64,000 nt of DNA from Opitutales bacterium (lineage in GTDB: Bacteria; Verrucomicrobiota; Verrucomicrobiia; Opitutales; Oceanipulchritudinaceae), in the NCBI GenBank assembly GCA_020831485.1, contig JAFIGG010000003.1, forward strand, positions 62,001 to 126,000. Reading direction: 5' to 3'. The notes beneath the pieces were generated by a model. That model ran no database searches and was not told where the DNA came from. It saw only the letters and a list, made by a program, of their open reading frames with translations. Below, piece by piece: positions 37,001 to 41,153 of the stretch (positions within the stretch are counted from its first letter, which is position 1; every line of letters starts with the position of its first letter). The position numbers and the translations under genes were made by a program.

Positions 37001-37882
37001 CGCCTTGATCTTGAAGCCGGAGACGGCTTGAACCTCCGTAGTCTGAGCGGCCTGTCAGTTGGCGCTTACGGTCTGAGCGTCGAAACTCAAGCCGGTGAAA
37101 CCCTGCGCATTGAAGTCGCCGGCGGAGCCCTCAGCAGTAACGGTGGCACAATTACAGACCGTGGGACTGGCACCTTCGTTTTGGAAAGCTCGGGAACACT
37201 GGAGATCAACACTTTGGTCCGGAGTGTCGGAGGAAGCATCCGCATCGTTGCCGAACGAATCACCCACAACGGCTCCGCAAGCGCTGTGATTGAAGCGCCT
37301 CAGGGCGGAATTGAACTTGTTGCTCAGTCTGGCATCGGATCTGAAAGCAATCCGCTTTATTTTCTCGCACCTGACATCCGCGCATACTCTACCACTGGTA
37401 TACTGAACCTGTATGGCCTGGGCTCGACCCGGATAGGCGGTGAGGGTGTTTGGATCGGCGGTGGCAATGGTCTGCTCCAACTGCGCCTCGCTTCCGGTAA
37501 TCTTTCGGTGCATAGTGACCTACGTCACTTTGGAAGCGGTCGTATGAGGATTGAGGTGCTTGCGGGGTCGCTGCAAATGAATGCTTCCGGTCACATTTCC
37601 ACCACCACAGGGAACCTGAATATTGTCGCGCAGAGCGATATCCGCGTCGCCCGTATCGGCAGTGCCAATGGAAATATTGTAATGGAAAGCCTCGGTGGAT
37701 CGATTCGTCGGATCGATGCTGCTATCACCGGTGGAAATCTGATATCGGCCCGCAGCCCAGTCCTCCGTCTGGTTGGCATTGCTGAACTAACTGTTGACGC
37801 GGATGTGGTTAATGTAAATGGTTCTGATATCTTCCGGCGGAATGCTCCGTTCATTCAACTCTATCTTGTTTTTAGCTCATGA
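16040..37882 (+). CDS. Giant LEPR-XLL-type beta-helix (FHA-like) surface protein, 7,280 aa
   Basis: The N-terminus carries a variant LEPR-XLL motif, EGLEARILLSAAP at residues 15-27; proteins with this motif in Planctomycetota and Verrucomicrobiota are usually huge extracellular proteins. Almost all the rest is beta-helix text of GxIxLxAxxGxI type, like filamentous haemagglutinin. A long-period module, [LI]xLxAxxSIGxxxxxL.T.V..L.A....G.I, recurs about 26 times from about 18,430 to 37,440. A block from about 21,640 to 25,390 instead holds repeats related to those in giant protein 1. No C-terminal barrel, TPS domain, LPxTG or PEP-CTERM motif is visible. The ATG at 16040 is chosen because the LEPR motif follows at once; no Shine-Dalgarno is present. 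It lies 95 bp after giant 1 and overlaps the next gene by ATGA. Inferred role: adhesin or surface fibre. Confidence 0.93.
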   Translation: MSLSASSSKPCFRVEGLEARILLSAAPVDGGIDAFDEPDVFERVEVDDALLQQAHSGPAGDDGLWDGAGDNEAAAFAGEDQLILESGSTDPFAGLEVSAPSVIIGDSVWSGDNVIFADSIEIVGELTAKAGATLTLIPSSLDAGITLGKYVEGFALGSDELQRLAAAGFAELVIGSQQGSHRFTIDGLSYQGNLSLQAPVDGGGFDVLSKISHSGGQLTFIGPGATQNTSADTENEGEAILINDSVQLVYTEDNQNTIRMVTTHNGHPNGADITITGDILGSDEGRGGHLILDAGNQGTIFIGGSIGTSAALETLEIINAREVIISGNVQVDALLIRAVQTNVTIGSGSSNFLRIDAEKDSEEPGNIEITAANNITVEGDLEVIGGDAIFNITGSTGGRQLWFKGEVSLSDGDFTIERAARVLMSNDVSISGHMTQVVGLDSTLFEQDVIVGSMDLTATNQIRFEGQLDMAAGDLRLTTNNIDFRGGDFTVIGALEENETPVSNAYFRPFSAAGNMNIGAPIGAGTNFTFSTTDIAALAEGWQSITFGYETGSTNLARVGTAEFLDQVTMYAGSFLINGPLSAKTSLDLNAATGNIDVRNGANIRVTNQELDEVFQSSRITFLAQEGDIEFRNAARLIIANEDDSDSAQGSLIEMEATNGRIVDLSASPNRQEARELHLLAANAITLSTEVAELTAQSTSGGSISINELSGLYVHSAITANGAISITSGGLTILESLQSSTSTTANTISVTALGSIAVGELLAGTQGHVNLTAEGSIIRLEADPQDPPLAHLIQGNHLSLSSESGQGQTGTPLETRVNRITSTNSDTGVVRIEQLAGRQNLTLSVINESEGIGDYIGILVASGTGVFVHPTGMRSESSAGISLTLNGGAIQVEGDVTTTGGSIAFKATQNLNQLADTSIESNGGDILLDFGTGVTMAASASVESGAGNIVILGGTGNISLGVIDARIDDESTDLDAWGNIALFTSGRIQDISGSDSINLYANELQLVGENGVGLPAVDGDERTVETMVNRMAVAVSQSSAVIAIHNQGDLRTGVVAVVDLDLIDFDGDAYTFSGQSPPAGIINAGGGHILIQVDGLLVLESNDAESNSVAVRTQGNGRIVILAGSLLVEDAILSNGGSITIQTSENLEVAGTTAVSTSGSATVALESESGNIFLGADTLVFTGTGSIVIAADSSITLGTVETTGSVGLRTDEGSIRSASGGDNDRVVITADSLAIVAEGLVNGSVDSGSDEAGRQLLLTHIATLSLAGVSGSHYRIHNSRSLNVSTTSARADSYNNLMELSDLEVEAQDSFIITGQGDIELLVDGNATLAAERSIRTTGSGSINFVGNGSFTMGTLSDIQTDSGAIQISADGTAAIARVESEDGNITVSSANGAIIDSDPEEVTVVDFATEGQLTLVAENGIGIESGQRDTLSVLLGTLNASSVNGGIFITSAESFAINGLETTGTLVPVSVLSEGSLNLSGTTDVTGDLVLRADEDLHQTTESLIRSGSDLALQAGGDMILYRVATPANVALEVDGGVMGYSDPQHPAIEAAGLLLNGVGSVGSPAQPLVTEVDRIAGQVTSGALALVNEANLTVGLVETETTPVGSADTLPAAESRVQSANRLQISGQGLGVFIEVQGDWTTEAVLDPSLEVMESIPVLVQSTGEQTWNGHFDLAGGLTTLRSDAAVALLADAAFITSGGSLLVEAGGSVEISADSELTLGGADLMLDSGSSILLHGHITAAGNSALIAGQSVTAGSDSLLQATDLVLRAGSGIGGSNQSLITEVSHLSVLTGPAGVFIENEGDLRVTNLAFTIPSLSLGGIENIAYSGAQGGIIARAGGAVQVENNGQVIIDPSVSTIVAFPNTNQTIVFIADESGPDFNGAEVVFEIVRSDDEPIDASTDPDVEDLRDGNPPTTLLLVGENTIDLRVFVRDGVSTLAEIVDAINAEGGFPWTVILVSGEADGSTVFSWPQAEDSNFFSSGGSESGIQSQVAATLSGGSEAVSATAGILFPERSYTIIVSANEAGAEANDFFVRILDEGPIDPMDGGRLNPNTNAAVIEWDGGEYLDIYINYGYTTIGAIIDRINTQEGIPFSAQLAGVFQSSDFDAVVGDSSVLMESSLRAEATLRPQGPNNDIRVVATSSGSLFNGIQFLFVDDGSQPENGAVATFSGTTNRMTIRIESGITTANQVIAALNAQGTFSASLVPEVDAPNNGTGPIQATRFFASGGAVEVPASATLRMVGSDNDVVLTAKELGDDQNGYEIRIVSDSTLSPGQVVVQHQSTERRILLNMNPAFTSAAAVESAVNAVSSLPFTADAGGSVGTIVLANYPATSGGSGATARADFVATGTDNDFEVVANEAIPSLVNIRVFLIDDGSITDGSASSAYFTDTRYLIVNLQSGVTTASTVIAAINDNANVPVTATLLSGNNGSGVYFIETADFSGGIEAIAASAGYTLPAGPVVEVLADEGGVSANGLQVSFAIDSRLDAGTASANYFESGGIRILQLRVADAGTPLEVLRDALASAEDIPYSLIVDAADLSSGLGFAAVMDGESNEGGVILTVEGSIYLKGRIQSQTGRVELTTTNSDLVFDSEFARIEAIDGVDISVSGNFVNAASLEQPLITVYGSHVLSIETGSQSTASTEALHLRSYGDIEIFGAGLAIEDAFNRERPVLLDAEGSIVIDAEVNVVATDVDAQGLVFEIIKSETDALGEDLTASNPVDIVEDNGTILIYVLPGVATHADIVSALNAYRINDLQVFFSSLGRQQGTLTFAGHTFYLTAVDSDVINVVNIGFADLGSEPLAAEFSGTTLSITLGAFDNATVADLVAALNQLSSFTASTSSADTSVLLRGANARDFIADYTLEIVSATEDAEGNPLTGSNRVSIHEDNGSFTIYALAGVATRLDIQSALSASGLFGASVPVLNAELQVGDVVYYINTGTTSVTGVDLEFGFVEEGLVELDVTGETLGILLNNIDAVTGQDLLDALQAFGFTVYTFESDLETVFDVEHTEAVFTAIPSSDRNAPLDLAAPVVATLPVGSDGVFAVVKIEIDGMLLFVNWRVPVLTAAFESTTATENRSALIEDNGSAPSVTMEYGSVGRFASAILIVDGVELSIAARSSEIIMRAGQQLLLSEDSQVSGGTVQLESGDFLAMAGSILGGSLNAQAHGIIVQPGSIQVTGTAGVTVSSLLDSIYMSGDGETLTESGNVLYQAAGRVTLAYIATSGGGRIDINVGLDIIDANQDDELNLSTSGLITLTAQTGIGSIEEGAIQTSSGQLLLRNFGSSGDIVVTEVASGGTLNLIELTQNAIEGWSILRALGGDVLISGPVLHLNDGSFFVEAAAGLETTTEGSIDLNGGSLSVLVEDGSVSLNADLSTNGGDVLILVNYGGLIMLPSITLDAAGGSILLGARFDIELAQLRTSDGAILIDSIEGSVVRSANDGRTNLIAQNLLLSAGLSIGDLSTADAALITDVDYLAVAARAGALALRELNDLEIGSVTVHVGVGSPSKDVIGFSYGQEQSTVTPGNSVIRVGGSLTVNTIDGSDPTFEVDGNLLIDAGNSISVIGDLIVTSGSIEMVSGNDFNLDGSLSVSGGTLLIQAGASFVQGLDSSLSVTDNHAAIVADQSITLNYINTGDGYLALTALAGGINRNADAPATQLVAEQLRIQSSAAVGNSTDVLVVDVNRMSALAVDSMHLRAVSAMSVDAVDVSVATVSINGSTATDPDWVESVQSDLRSSGGGNILLSVDAELTLQDGHNDDGTAVQVAAAGKIHLSATSLIANANIESDAGPVTVIASGDAAMTSGAEVHSNDGDLFVQVGENLSMHDLARMVTQSGNVGIVVGGNFSIANVEAPSGYVLIQTSGSLMDAGESQIDIVADRLQIESGAGVGTLSAGSVGYDSIEILANRISATVANGPFAISAEAELEVGMTSGEVIRVEVDGTSTSAFDNDDALYGIQSIGGGSVSLVVNEGLTLLAGANPSVGIQASNAGNVVLNAATITLRADVDAETGHITLQSTNALVLGEDTTVSTGGNGSVSILSDSGSISQEAGSLVSSVDGDIVFSANNSIAVAFISTSANVSVRSASGSITDVEPDHVNIEAAALRLYAQVSIGSGSNPLDTEVDSLSARTLNGGVFLSEGSDLAVTTTTAVTWVVAADNTLTQTVVGAQSGIVTGGSNGTVSLLVGGTVAVADPVSASQSGRILVSADGSLQLQANVSSGSGSITFESDGAFTMASEVTVTTAGSGEIHVFAGTEIQTVANSRFINAAGNIVLSTTGDLVLGGIESAARVALTSSEGSILSAGSSNFDYEVIATRLLLSAAEGGVGTLFPEDPVNLFRTQVNRIAAEAGAGGINVRNDGNTLVDVVSLTYRTVNSNGSLSNVGPALSLSDLTTLAGGGSIVLRSASGNITLMEGSNANGASVSAHGSGRIRIETESAGGDITINADVLSGGGSISILGDGSVYLNANVLSQGSNDIDIMARDGSLEMHAESVAETGGLLALRAGSNISLGSVTAARVYVSAGAAIVNSGVASINITASDLQLLAGLSIGQPVGTGNGPILTAVDLLGLSTGDGSVYIIEQDGLLLTRISPINVQRVTAAAAIEIVDGQVLVGEQEVNGDTVIEFATSSEGDLTVDETFTSFGSFNLFSDDGNVFILAPVISENGNISVDAFNSIFVSDQLVDDGAGGTVRVIGFIRAAGTVDLLARNGSIFMGEDTFVETDGSNIRAEAANNIRFDKLDARTVEDRTGAEEAYALSEWGSVSIIANSGSVAAIGPDRGLTKVYADALSLQAGTSIGEVDNFKVLVNTFAARAGSNIWVQSLGSVEVGTVADVQIQRVTREGIVFTYPETPATDLSGITTTALNGSIYFEVLSGDLNVSAPVATNGTGKLRFNVAEGSATFNSAITVGGAVSLLVYGDVQQNSSFEMNGSRSVDLESLTGSITMVDGASASAATQLRYRAPGNITVGSLSAERIRLNTDGSILDGGDSDLDLVAQQAQLTAGGSIGQSNGTGMGFLNTNITYLAASAEDGIFIADESTLTVGSVAAVQPVRIASDGTETIITGSSLSGLASSGPVLVTALTGLNIVQAVTVSGSYNLLLQTLGGSADLVVQAPVETAGGHISIIAGRSLVFEGSGSVQTTAGGSVDIEALSGSIQQQAALTVLTGGGNILLRAEGDISLGVLNATANGRVGVQSNNGSILDSKSRTATSNNIVANAVSLMASGNIGLIGQGVDNALEISATTLTAQTTEDGSIHISALALRVDTVSAFSVNRVAEDASTSTTSTTVSEQSDVRTAGNGNIVLRSAVNASLNGGLADDYSGIAVSTAGSGNILIHVTTGNSGLTANAAIQSGSGNISIRTGNRITLAGSGDIRVLEGSGTIDLDAGIGTILQSANLVVQTDGGNISLRGNGNISIGVLDARTNADRSSQSLDHQGDWGAIGIQTSGVIQDNKPSNATAINLYASRAILIAANGIGHLNGGTINAIETELRSLAAVSSNGVLNIHESTDLSIETIASFATNRVAQDATTASGSTTFSQQAGLSVGSDLRIVSANGSIAMEDGVTASSATSVYFSAEADVVIGGIFAPQVRLLAGASIISAGAATLDVVTDYLQLLAGASVGEASGVGGGFIHVAADSIAAVADSGDIYLRNDGDLTLAEVEFTQPGLGTVSMNGLAAGSSISLWVDGSLTINQAITATDGDLRISNSAGSILADAELTAGQHLSIEAAESLSQNANFSAVGTLFVRAVSGSVEMDLGTLSTGESVRYEAEGSITIAAITAFEGVAVVSHDGGLTALAGVNLTAERALLDVVQSIGSAGAALDVVINYLALESAADVFIRNDAELEIGTVAVSVNAIQTDASLESVDGTLSGMESSGQLTLVNSEGLLIRQSVSVGGDLLLQASSVTAEANLEFEGDANVLASDSIALDAAVLGAGSLLIEAATGVLTMTSGSSIEAAATLLKAFGTLTVATISADLVILETDEGNLVALSGQNITAESLALSIGGSVATENSRLEIEVDSIAIVAGGDTFISQSGSLELSNIDWSFRLLAIFDSIAESSESGSLSDIDVDGLLDLEIAGSFSMQSGRSIHVVGALTFAAEGAVSLTQLEAASIAIQSENGNITLQESLIAHSGGSILLEALSGSLELNGSVTTGTGHITLKASGSIQLQSTEIQTGQPGTISIKALTGAITQFGNSSIDATGSSLRMAAAGSITVGNLVAANVSISSGAAIVNASGSSLNVSANILRLEADQSIGASSRHLSLSVQQLAARSASGSIFLSEASAITVAAVSVTVTEVSFAGNTTTVTDSSLSGLQTGANGHIVLESATGNVSLNNAVSAQGSGNIRIAAASGNLAVGSSVQSGTGHITLRASGSLSIAAVTVRTSSAGHVSLSAGDGSLTMIGGSQVEAVNSTLRISSSGNLSLGNLTATHVSLISTGGSILNASGTQLNVTAQNLRLQAQGNIGVAARRLTIDASLLSAHSNSSGIFLTESNSVTVGSVSVSYTEVSGTGSTSSQTDLSQAGLRTQSNGRIQLNAVDGDLTVNAEVVAQGSGQVLLRTSSSSADISIAAAINAGTGRLTLLAGQNLNLSANLSSDGGDAFLRAESGSFVQSNGSISVGSGDIRIEALGDVILRQILSGGTLFASSSEGSIQSMTYQPSNPIVISGSLRLEAGDRIGTVEGGALLVRANRIQASTQSGELNIAVLGDTTIGSVGLSVERALADGSSETVNYPVVSDRGLSAGSNLLLGSNSDLVIENRLEASGAIVVNADGWLRHNLAAAGPVMSAEIVVLNAGAGLGRTGSGALWIETDELNAISETGSIYLAFDSDTSIAVALVRDLGSVFIRQSAGDLNIEGVVAAFGGGVNIRTVGGLVLDDSGVLANGGIDVLAQSIVAEGSEIASVTGNIRIRSAGGLSLDAESSVVATLGAIYLQSANELEVSTVEAQGQLQLIAGGSVLSNAAGDSDKAIRGEDVRIRAGGSIGSGESPLIVDSERLDLEAGDGLNLRSLSGLSVGAYGLSVETQAGETLRIEVAGGALSSNGGTITDRGTGTFVLESSGTLEINTLVRSVGGSIRIVAERITHNGSASAVIEAPQGGIELVAQSGIGSESNPLYFLAPDIRAYSTTGILNLYGLGSTRIGGEGVWIGGGNGLLQLRLASGNLSVHSDLRHFGSGRMRIEVLAGSLQMNASGHISTTTGNLNIVAQSDIRVARIGSANGNIVMESLGGSIRRIDAAITGGNLISARSPVLRLVGIAELTVDADVVNVNGSDIFRRNAPFIQLYLVFSS
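18430..37440 (+). repeat. Long-period beta-helix module array in giant protein 2
   Basis: I counted about 26 copies of a module core of the form LxLxAxxSIG, a short variable turn, then an L-T-V-x-x-L-x-A strand and G-x-I/F-x-I with an acidic residue before LxVxxV. Examples begin near 19,045, 21,338, 26,380, 28,335, 29,640, 31,010, 34,750, 35,380, 36,940 and 37,300. Typical spacing is 550-700 bp. The regular spacing is broken between about 21,600 and 25,800 by an unrelated block. Confidence 0.75.
21636..25390 (+). repeat. Block of VIxAIN-type repeats inserted in giant protein 2
   Basis: Nine or more degenerate repeats of about 65-110 residues share a start of the type NDIxVxAxxxGxxxNGxxV, a middle acidic VDDGS, and an end of the type LxVxIxxGxTTAxxVIAAIN followed by a strand. 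Good copies start near 22,443, 22,773, 23,095, 24,370 and 24,617. The same pattern is found in giant protein 1 at about 2,868, 6,285, 8,455, 8,703 and 9,262. I do not recognise it as a named family. Confidence 0.65.
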
Positions 37883-39030
37883 TCTCTGCACGAGCAACTG
37901 TCTTCAGCCTTATTATCCTCGCCGCTTTTATGCTTTCCAAGCCACTCCTGGTGGCGGATTGGGAAAGAACCATATCCAGTGATATAGTGGCTCATGTCGC
38001 TGCGGAAACTCCTTCCGGCTATTTTTTATTCACTTGGGACGATGTGATAATGCGGGCGCCTGCCTTGGATGAGACCCTTGTTTCCGTCCACGATTCTTCC
38101 GAGCGCCTGAACGCTATTGGGCATGACAGTGGCAGCACTGTGGTTGCCGTTGGTAACAACGGGCATATTGTCTATTCGACCAATGGTGGTGACAGCTGGC
38201 AGACTGCAAGCCTTGCCGCGCCGCTTCTGGGAGACCTCCACGGTGTTGCCTACGGCGGAGGCAACTGGGTTGCCGTAGGCAGTGGTGCCGATGGAATGGC
38301 CGTTCTGCGGTCGACTGATGGCGGAAGCAACTGGACTCAGGAGAACAGCCCGGGTGAAGGCGAACTCAAAGGTGTCGCCTGGAATGGCAGCAGTTTCTAC
38401 GCAGGCGGTGGTTACCTTTTTGATGGAATCCTGCTGACGTCGAGTAACGGTTCAAGCTGGACCCCCGCCTCGGTAGATGGTGATTTTGGCCTGTTAAACT
38501 TTGTGGTGTCAGACAGTGCCGGAGCGATCCTGGCGGGCGGAGAGGAAGCAAGCCTAGTGCGCTCGGAGGCCGCCGGCGCCAACTTGGCGGCCATGCAAGC
38601 AGATGTTTCAGGTGACCTGACCACGGCGGTGACTGTAGCCAACGGACACTGGCTGGTAGGAGGCCCGGAGCTGATTGTACTTGAGGTGATGGCGGGGCAG
38701 ACCCCGGTTCTGATTCACGGTCCTGCGGACGGGGCTGAATCCGTGGACGCCCTTGTGATTTCCGGACCAAATAGCTATATCATCTTCGGGAATTTTATCG
38801 ACCTGTTTCGACCCTTAAATCTTGTGGTTGATTGGGGTGGCTCTTCCGGAACCGTTTCGATTCGAGTTTCCAACTTGATCTGGGGTGACGGATACATTCT
38901 GCAACGCAGTGGAAACCTTTCGGACTGGTCTGATTACCAGTCCTTCACTGCAAGCGGGCTCACTCAGACCTGGAATCTTTCCGTTCCTGAGGGGCAACAA
39001 TCTTACTTCTATCGGGTCGTTCCCGAGTGA
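37879..39030 (+). CDS. Secreted BNR/Ycf48-like repeat protein
   Basis: A 383-residue protein with a signal peptide (residues 1 to about 26, hydrophobic VFSLIILAAFML). The body repeats a sialidase/BNR or Ycf48-like pattern: IVYSTNGGDSWQTA, GGGNWVAVGSG, VLRSTDGGSNWTQ, LLTSSNGSSWTPA, so a beta-propeller is likely. The C-terminal 60 residues have the pattern YILQRSGNLSDW...FYRVVPE, common at the ends of secreted Verrucomicrobiota proteins. Its ATG lies within the stop of the 7,280-residue gene (ATGA overlap), implying translational coupling and a job tied to that protein. Enzymatic sialidase activity is not implied, since no catalytic arginine triad or tyrosine was identified. Confidence 0.85.
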   Translation: MISARATVFSLIILAAFMLSKPLLVADWERTISSDIVAHVAAETPSGYFLFTWDDVIMRAPALDETLVSVHDSSERLNAIGHDSGSTVVAVGNNGHIVYSTNGGDSWQTASLAAPLLGDLHGVAYGGGNWVAVGSGADGMAVLRSTDGGSNWTQENSPGEGELKGVAWNGSSFYAGGGYLFDGILLTSSNGSSWTPASVDGDFGLLNFVVSDSAGAILAGGEEASLVRSEAAGANLAAMQADVSGDLTTAVTVANGHWLVGGPELIVLEVMAGQTPVLIHGPADGAESVDALVISGPNSYIIFGNFIDLFRPLNLVVDWGGSSGTVSIRVSNLIWGDGYILQRSGNLSDWSDYQSFTASGLTQTWNLSVPEGQQSYFYRVVPE

Positions 39031-39057
39031 TTTAATACATCGATCTTTTAAAATATC

Positions 39058-40044
39058 ATGCAAAAGCTGTTAATCCTCTCTGGCTTTGTTTTGGGTGCAC
39101 TGGCTGCGGATGCGCAAATTTCTAATTTTGACAGTTTAAACGGCTATACCTCGGGTATTGAAAACCGTTTAACCTTGGTTCGGGATCGTGGTTTAGAGCC
39201 GATTCGAAGTGTCTCTGAGAGTGAATTCTACTTTAATCTGGGTTACATGGACCAGAAGGTGGACCCTGTAGATGAGCGCATCCGCCGGGATATGAGTTCT
39301 TCCCAAGCGATGATCGGGTATCAGTGGAGTCAGGGAACCTGGGCATTTGGGCTGAACCTGAATTACGACCGGACCAACACCGACTATACAGAATTGGATT
39401 CACCTTCTCCGACGCCTACCAGTGGCCGCGTAAAGGGGACTGGGTATCAGTTGGCCTTGCATACGCAAAGTTCAGTCGGGGTTTTCCATTTTGGTCTTGA
39501 GGCAGGTCTTGGCAAGGCAGATTACGATGCCACCCGACGGAGTGATGCGGGTTCTTCGACTGCCGATTTCGATTCGGATGGCAGCTTTGCAACGCTGCGC
39601 CTGGAATACCACCTAGGGTTTGAAAACGGTTGGACCATGATTCCCTTTGCCGCTTTTACCACCGCCCGGATGAAGGCGGATGGTTTTGCCGAGGCGGGTG
39701 GATCGCCCGATCGCCGTGTTATTCAGGATTTCAGCATCCGTGAGCACCTGGGGCTTTTCGGAGTGAGTTTCAGGGCGGATTGGGGCAATGTCAGGCCGCT
39801 TTTTTCAGTCGCTTGGATTGAGCGACTCAGCAGCGATGACTTTGAGCTCACCAGTACGGCTCCCGGTGGCTCCAACCTAGCTTCCGGGACGGTTCAGTTT
39901 CCCTATTCCGGCCTTCTGGCCATCCAGGTCGCATTTGATTTTGATTTGTCGCAAAACTGGCAACTGACCCCGGAAATCCGTTTCCTGAGCGGAGGGGACG
40001 AGACCAGCTGGCGGACGGGCCTTGGCCTTCGTTATCACTTTTGA
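39058..40044 (+). CDS. Outer-membrane beta-barrel protein, autotransporter-barrel-like
   Basis: A 328-residue protein with a signal peptide (cleavage likely after A19 in LAADA|Q) followed by alternating aromatic/hydrophobic strands. These include FYFNLGYMDQ, AMIGYQWSQGTWAFGLNL, YQLALHTQSSVGVFHFGLEA, and a last strand GLGLRYHF ending in phenylalanine, the classic outer-membrane insertion signal. The pattern resembles the barrel of type V autotransporters, but there is no passenger beyond about 30 residues and no POTRA domain. It starts 27 bp after the BNR-type gene and is the last gene of the giant-protein run, so it may anchor or export the giants. A generic porin-like barrel is the alternative. 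Confidence 0.85.
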   Translation: MQKLLILSGFVLGALAADAQISNFDSLNGYTSGIENRLTLVRDRGLEPIRSVSESEFYFNLGYMDQKVDPVDERIRRDMSSSQAMIGYQWSQGTWAFGLNLNYDRTNTDYTELDSPSPTPTSGRVKGTGYQLALHTQSSVGVFHFGLEAGLGKADYDATRRSDAGSSTADFDSDGSFATLRLEYHLGFENGWTMIPFAAFTTARMKADGFAEAGGSPDRRVIQDFSIREHLGLFGVSFRADWGNVRPLFSVAWIERLSSDDFELTSTAPGGSNLASGTVQFPYSGLLAIQVAFDFDLSQNWQLTPEIRFLSGGDETSWRTGLGLRYHF

Positions 40045-40067
40045 CGCGAGGTCTTTGCCTCTGCAAG

Positions 40068-41153
40068 TCAATGGCTACTGACTACCGGACTGCTTGACTC
40101 TTCCAGCTCTGCTTCTGTCTGAAGTACCACAGCTGGCTCAAGAGCTGCCAACAAAGCCTGGTCGCCCACTTGGAAGGCTGTGCGGTTGTCCGTATGCACG
40201 GTCCACTCCCGGTCTGGGAAGCGCACCTGATAGGTGATGTCATGACCCTTGAATGCACGCCCAACAACCTGTCCGGATGGGCGTTTGGCCTTGGGGTCTG
40301 GCGGAATGAGTGTCAGGTGCTCGGGTCGTAGCGAGATCTGAACCTTGCCCCAGGCCGTGCGGTTCAGGCGTAGGCGCCCCAGTGGGGTTTCGGCCATGCA
40401 GCCGGTGGCCTTGCCTTCGATTAAATTCGTTCGACCCAGAAATCGGGCGACAAACTCTGTGCGCGGGGTGTTGTAGACTTCTTCGGGGCTGCCGATTTGC
40501 TCGATTTTGCCATCCCGCATCACCGCCACCCGGTCCGCGAATGAAAGAGCTTCTTCCTGATCGTGGGTGACTAGCACAGTCGTCATTTTTGCCTGGTGCA
40601 AAAGGCTGCGGACTTCCGCGCGGGTGCTCTCCCGCAAAACAGGATCCAAACTGGAAAAGGGCTCATCCATCAGAATGAGATTCGGCTGTGTTACCAATGT
40701 CCTGGCAAGGGCCACACGCTGTTGCTGGCCTCCAGACAGCGTTTGCGGCGCAGAGTCCTCACAGTGATCCAAGCCGACCAGCGCCAGCACTGCCTTGGCC
40801 CGTCTCAGCTTTTCCGCCTTGTCTACCCCTTTGAGTCCAAACATGACGTTCTGGACCACGTTGAGATGGGCGAACAGGGCGTAGTCTTGAAATACGATCC
40901 CAACGTTGCGTTTCTCGGGCGGTATGGTTTTTGCAGGGGACTCTACCAGCTGCCCATGCAGACGGATCGAACCTTGATCGGCCCGCTCAAATCCGGCTAT
41001 CAACCTGAGTGTAGTCGTCTTGCCACAGCCACTGGGCCCCAGCAAGGCGAAGATTTCGCCCGCTTGTACCTCGAGATCGATCGAGTCGACCGCCGGGTAG
41101 CGACCATTGGCGAACTTCTTGGCGAGGTGGCTGATTGTTAGCAGAGCTTCCAT
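40068..41153 (-). CDS. fbpC: Ferric-iron ABC transporter ATP-binding protein
   Basis: A 361-residue ABC ATPase. Walker A GPSGCGKTT is at 39-47, the Q-loop glutamine at about 89, the signature LSGGQQQ at 139-145, Walker B LILMDEP with D163/E164, and the switch histidine at about 197. A C-terminal TOBE-like domain covers about 285-345, as in FbpC/PotA/CysA-type importers. Its start codon shares one base with the stop of the permease gene (TAATG), so the two are translationally coupled. The iron assignment comes from the neighbouring binding protein; in isolation it could be a spermidine or sulfate ATPase. Confidence 0.88.
   Translation of the reverse strand: MEALLTISHLAKKFANGRYPAVDSIDLEVQAGEIFALLGPSGCGKTTTLRLIAGFERADQGSIRLHGQLVESPAKTIPPEKRNVGIVFQDYALFAHLNVVQNVMFGLKGVDKAEKLRRAKAVLALVGLDHCEDSAPQTLSGGQQQRVALARTLVTQPNLILMDEPFSSLDPVLRESTRAEVRSLLHQAKMTTVLVTHDQEEALSFADRVAVMRDGKIEQIGSPEEVYNTPRTEFVARFLGRTNLIEGKATGCMAETPLGRLRLNRTAWGKVQISLRPEHLTLIPPDPKAKRPSGQVVGRAFKGHDITYQVRFPDREWTVHTDNRTAFQVGDQALLAALEPAVVLQTEAELEESSSPVVSSH

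Noticed and set aside
39058-40044. Barrel considered as a two-partner-secretion FhaC/TpsB transporter for the haemagglutinin-like giant
   Set aside because: No POTRA domains and only 328 residues, far below the ~550 of TpsB proteins; giant 2 also lacks an obvious TPS domain.
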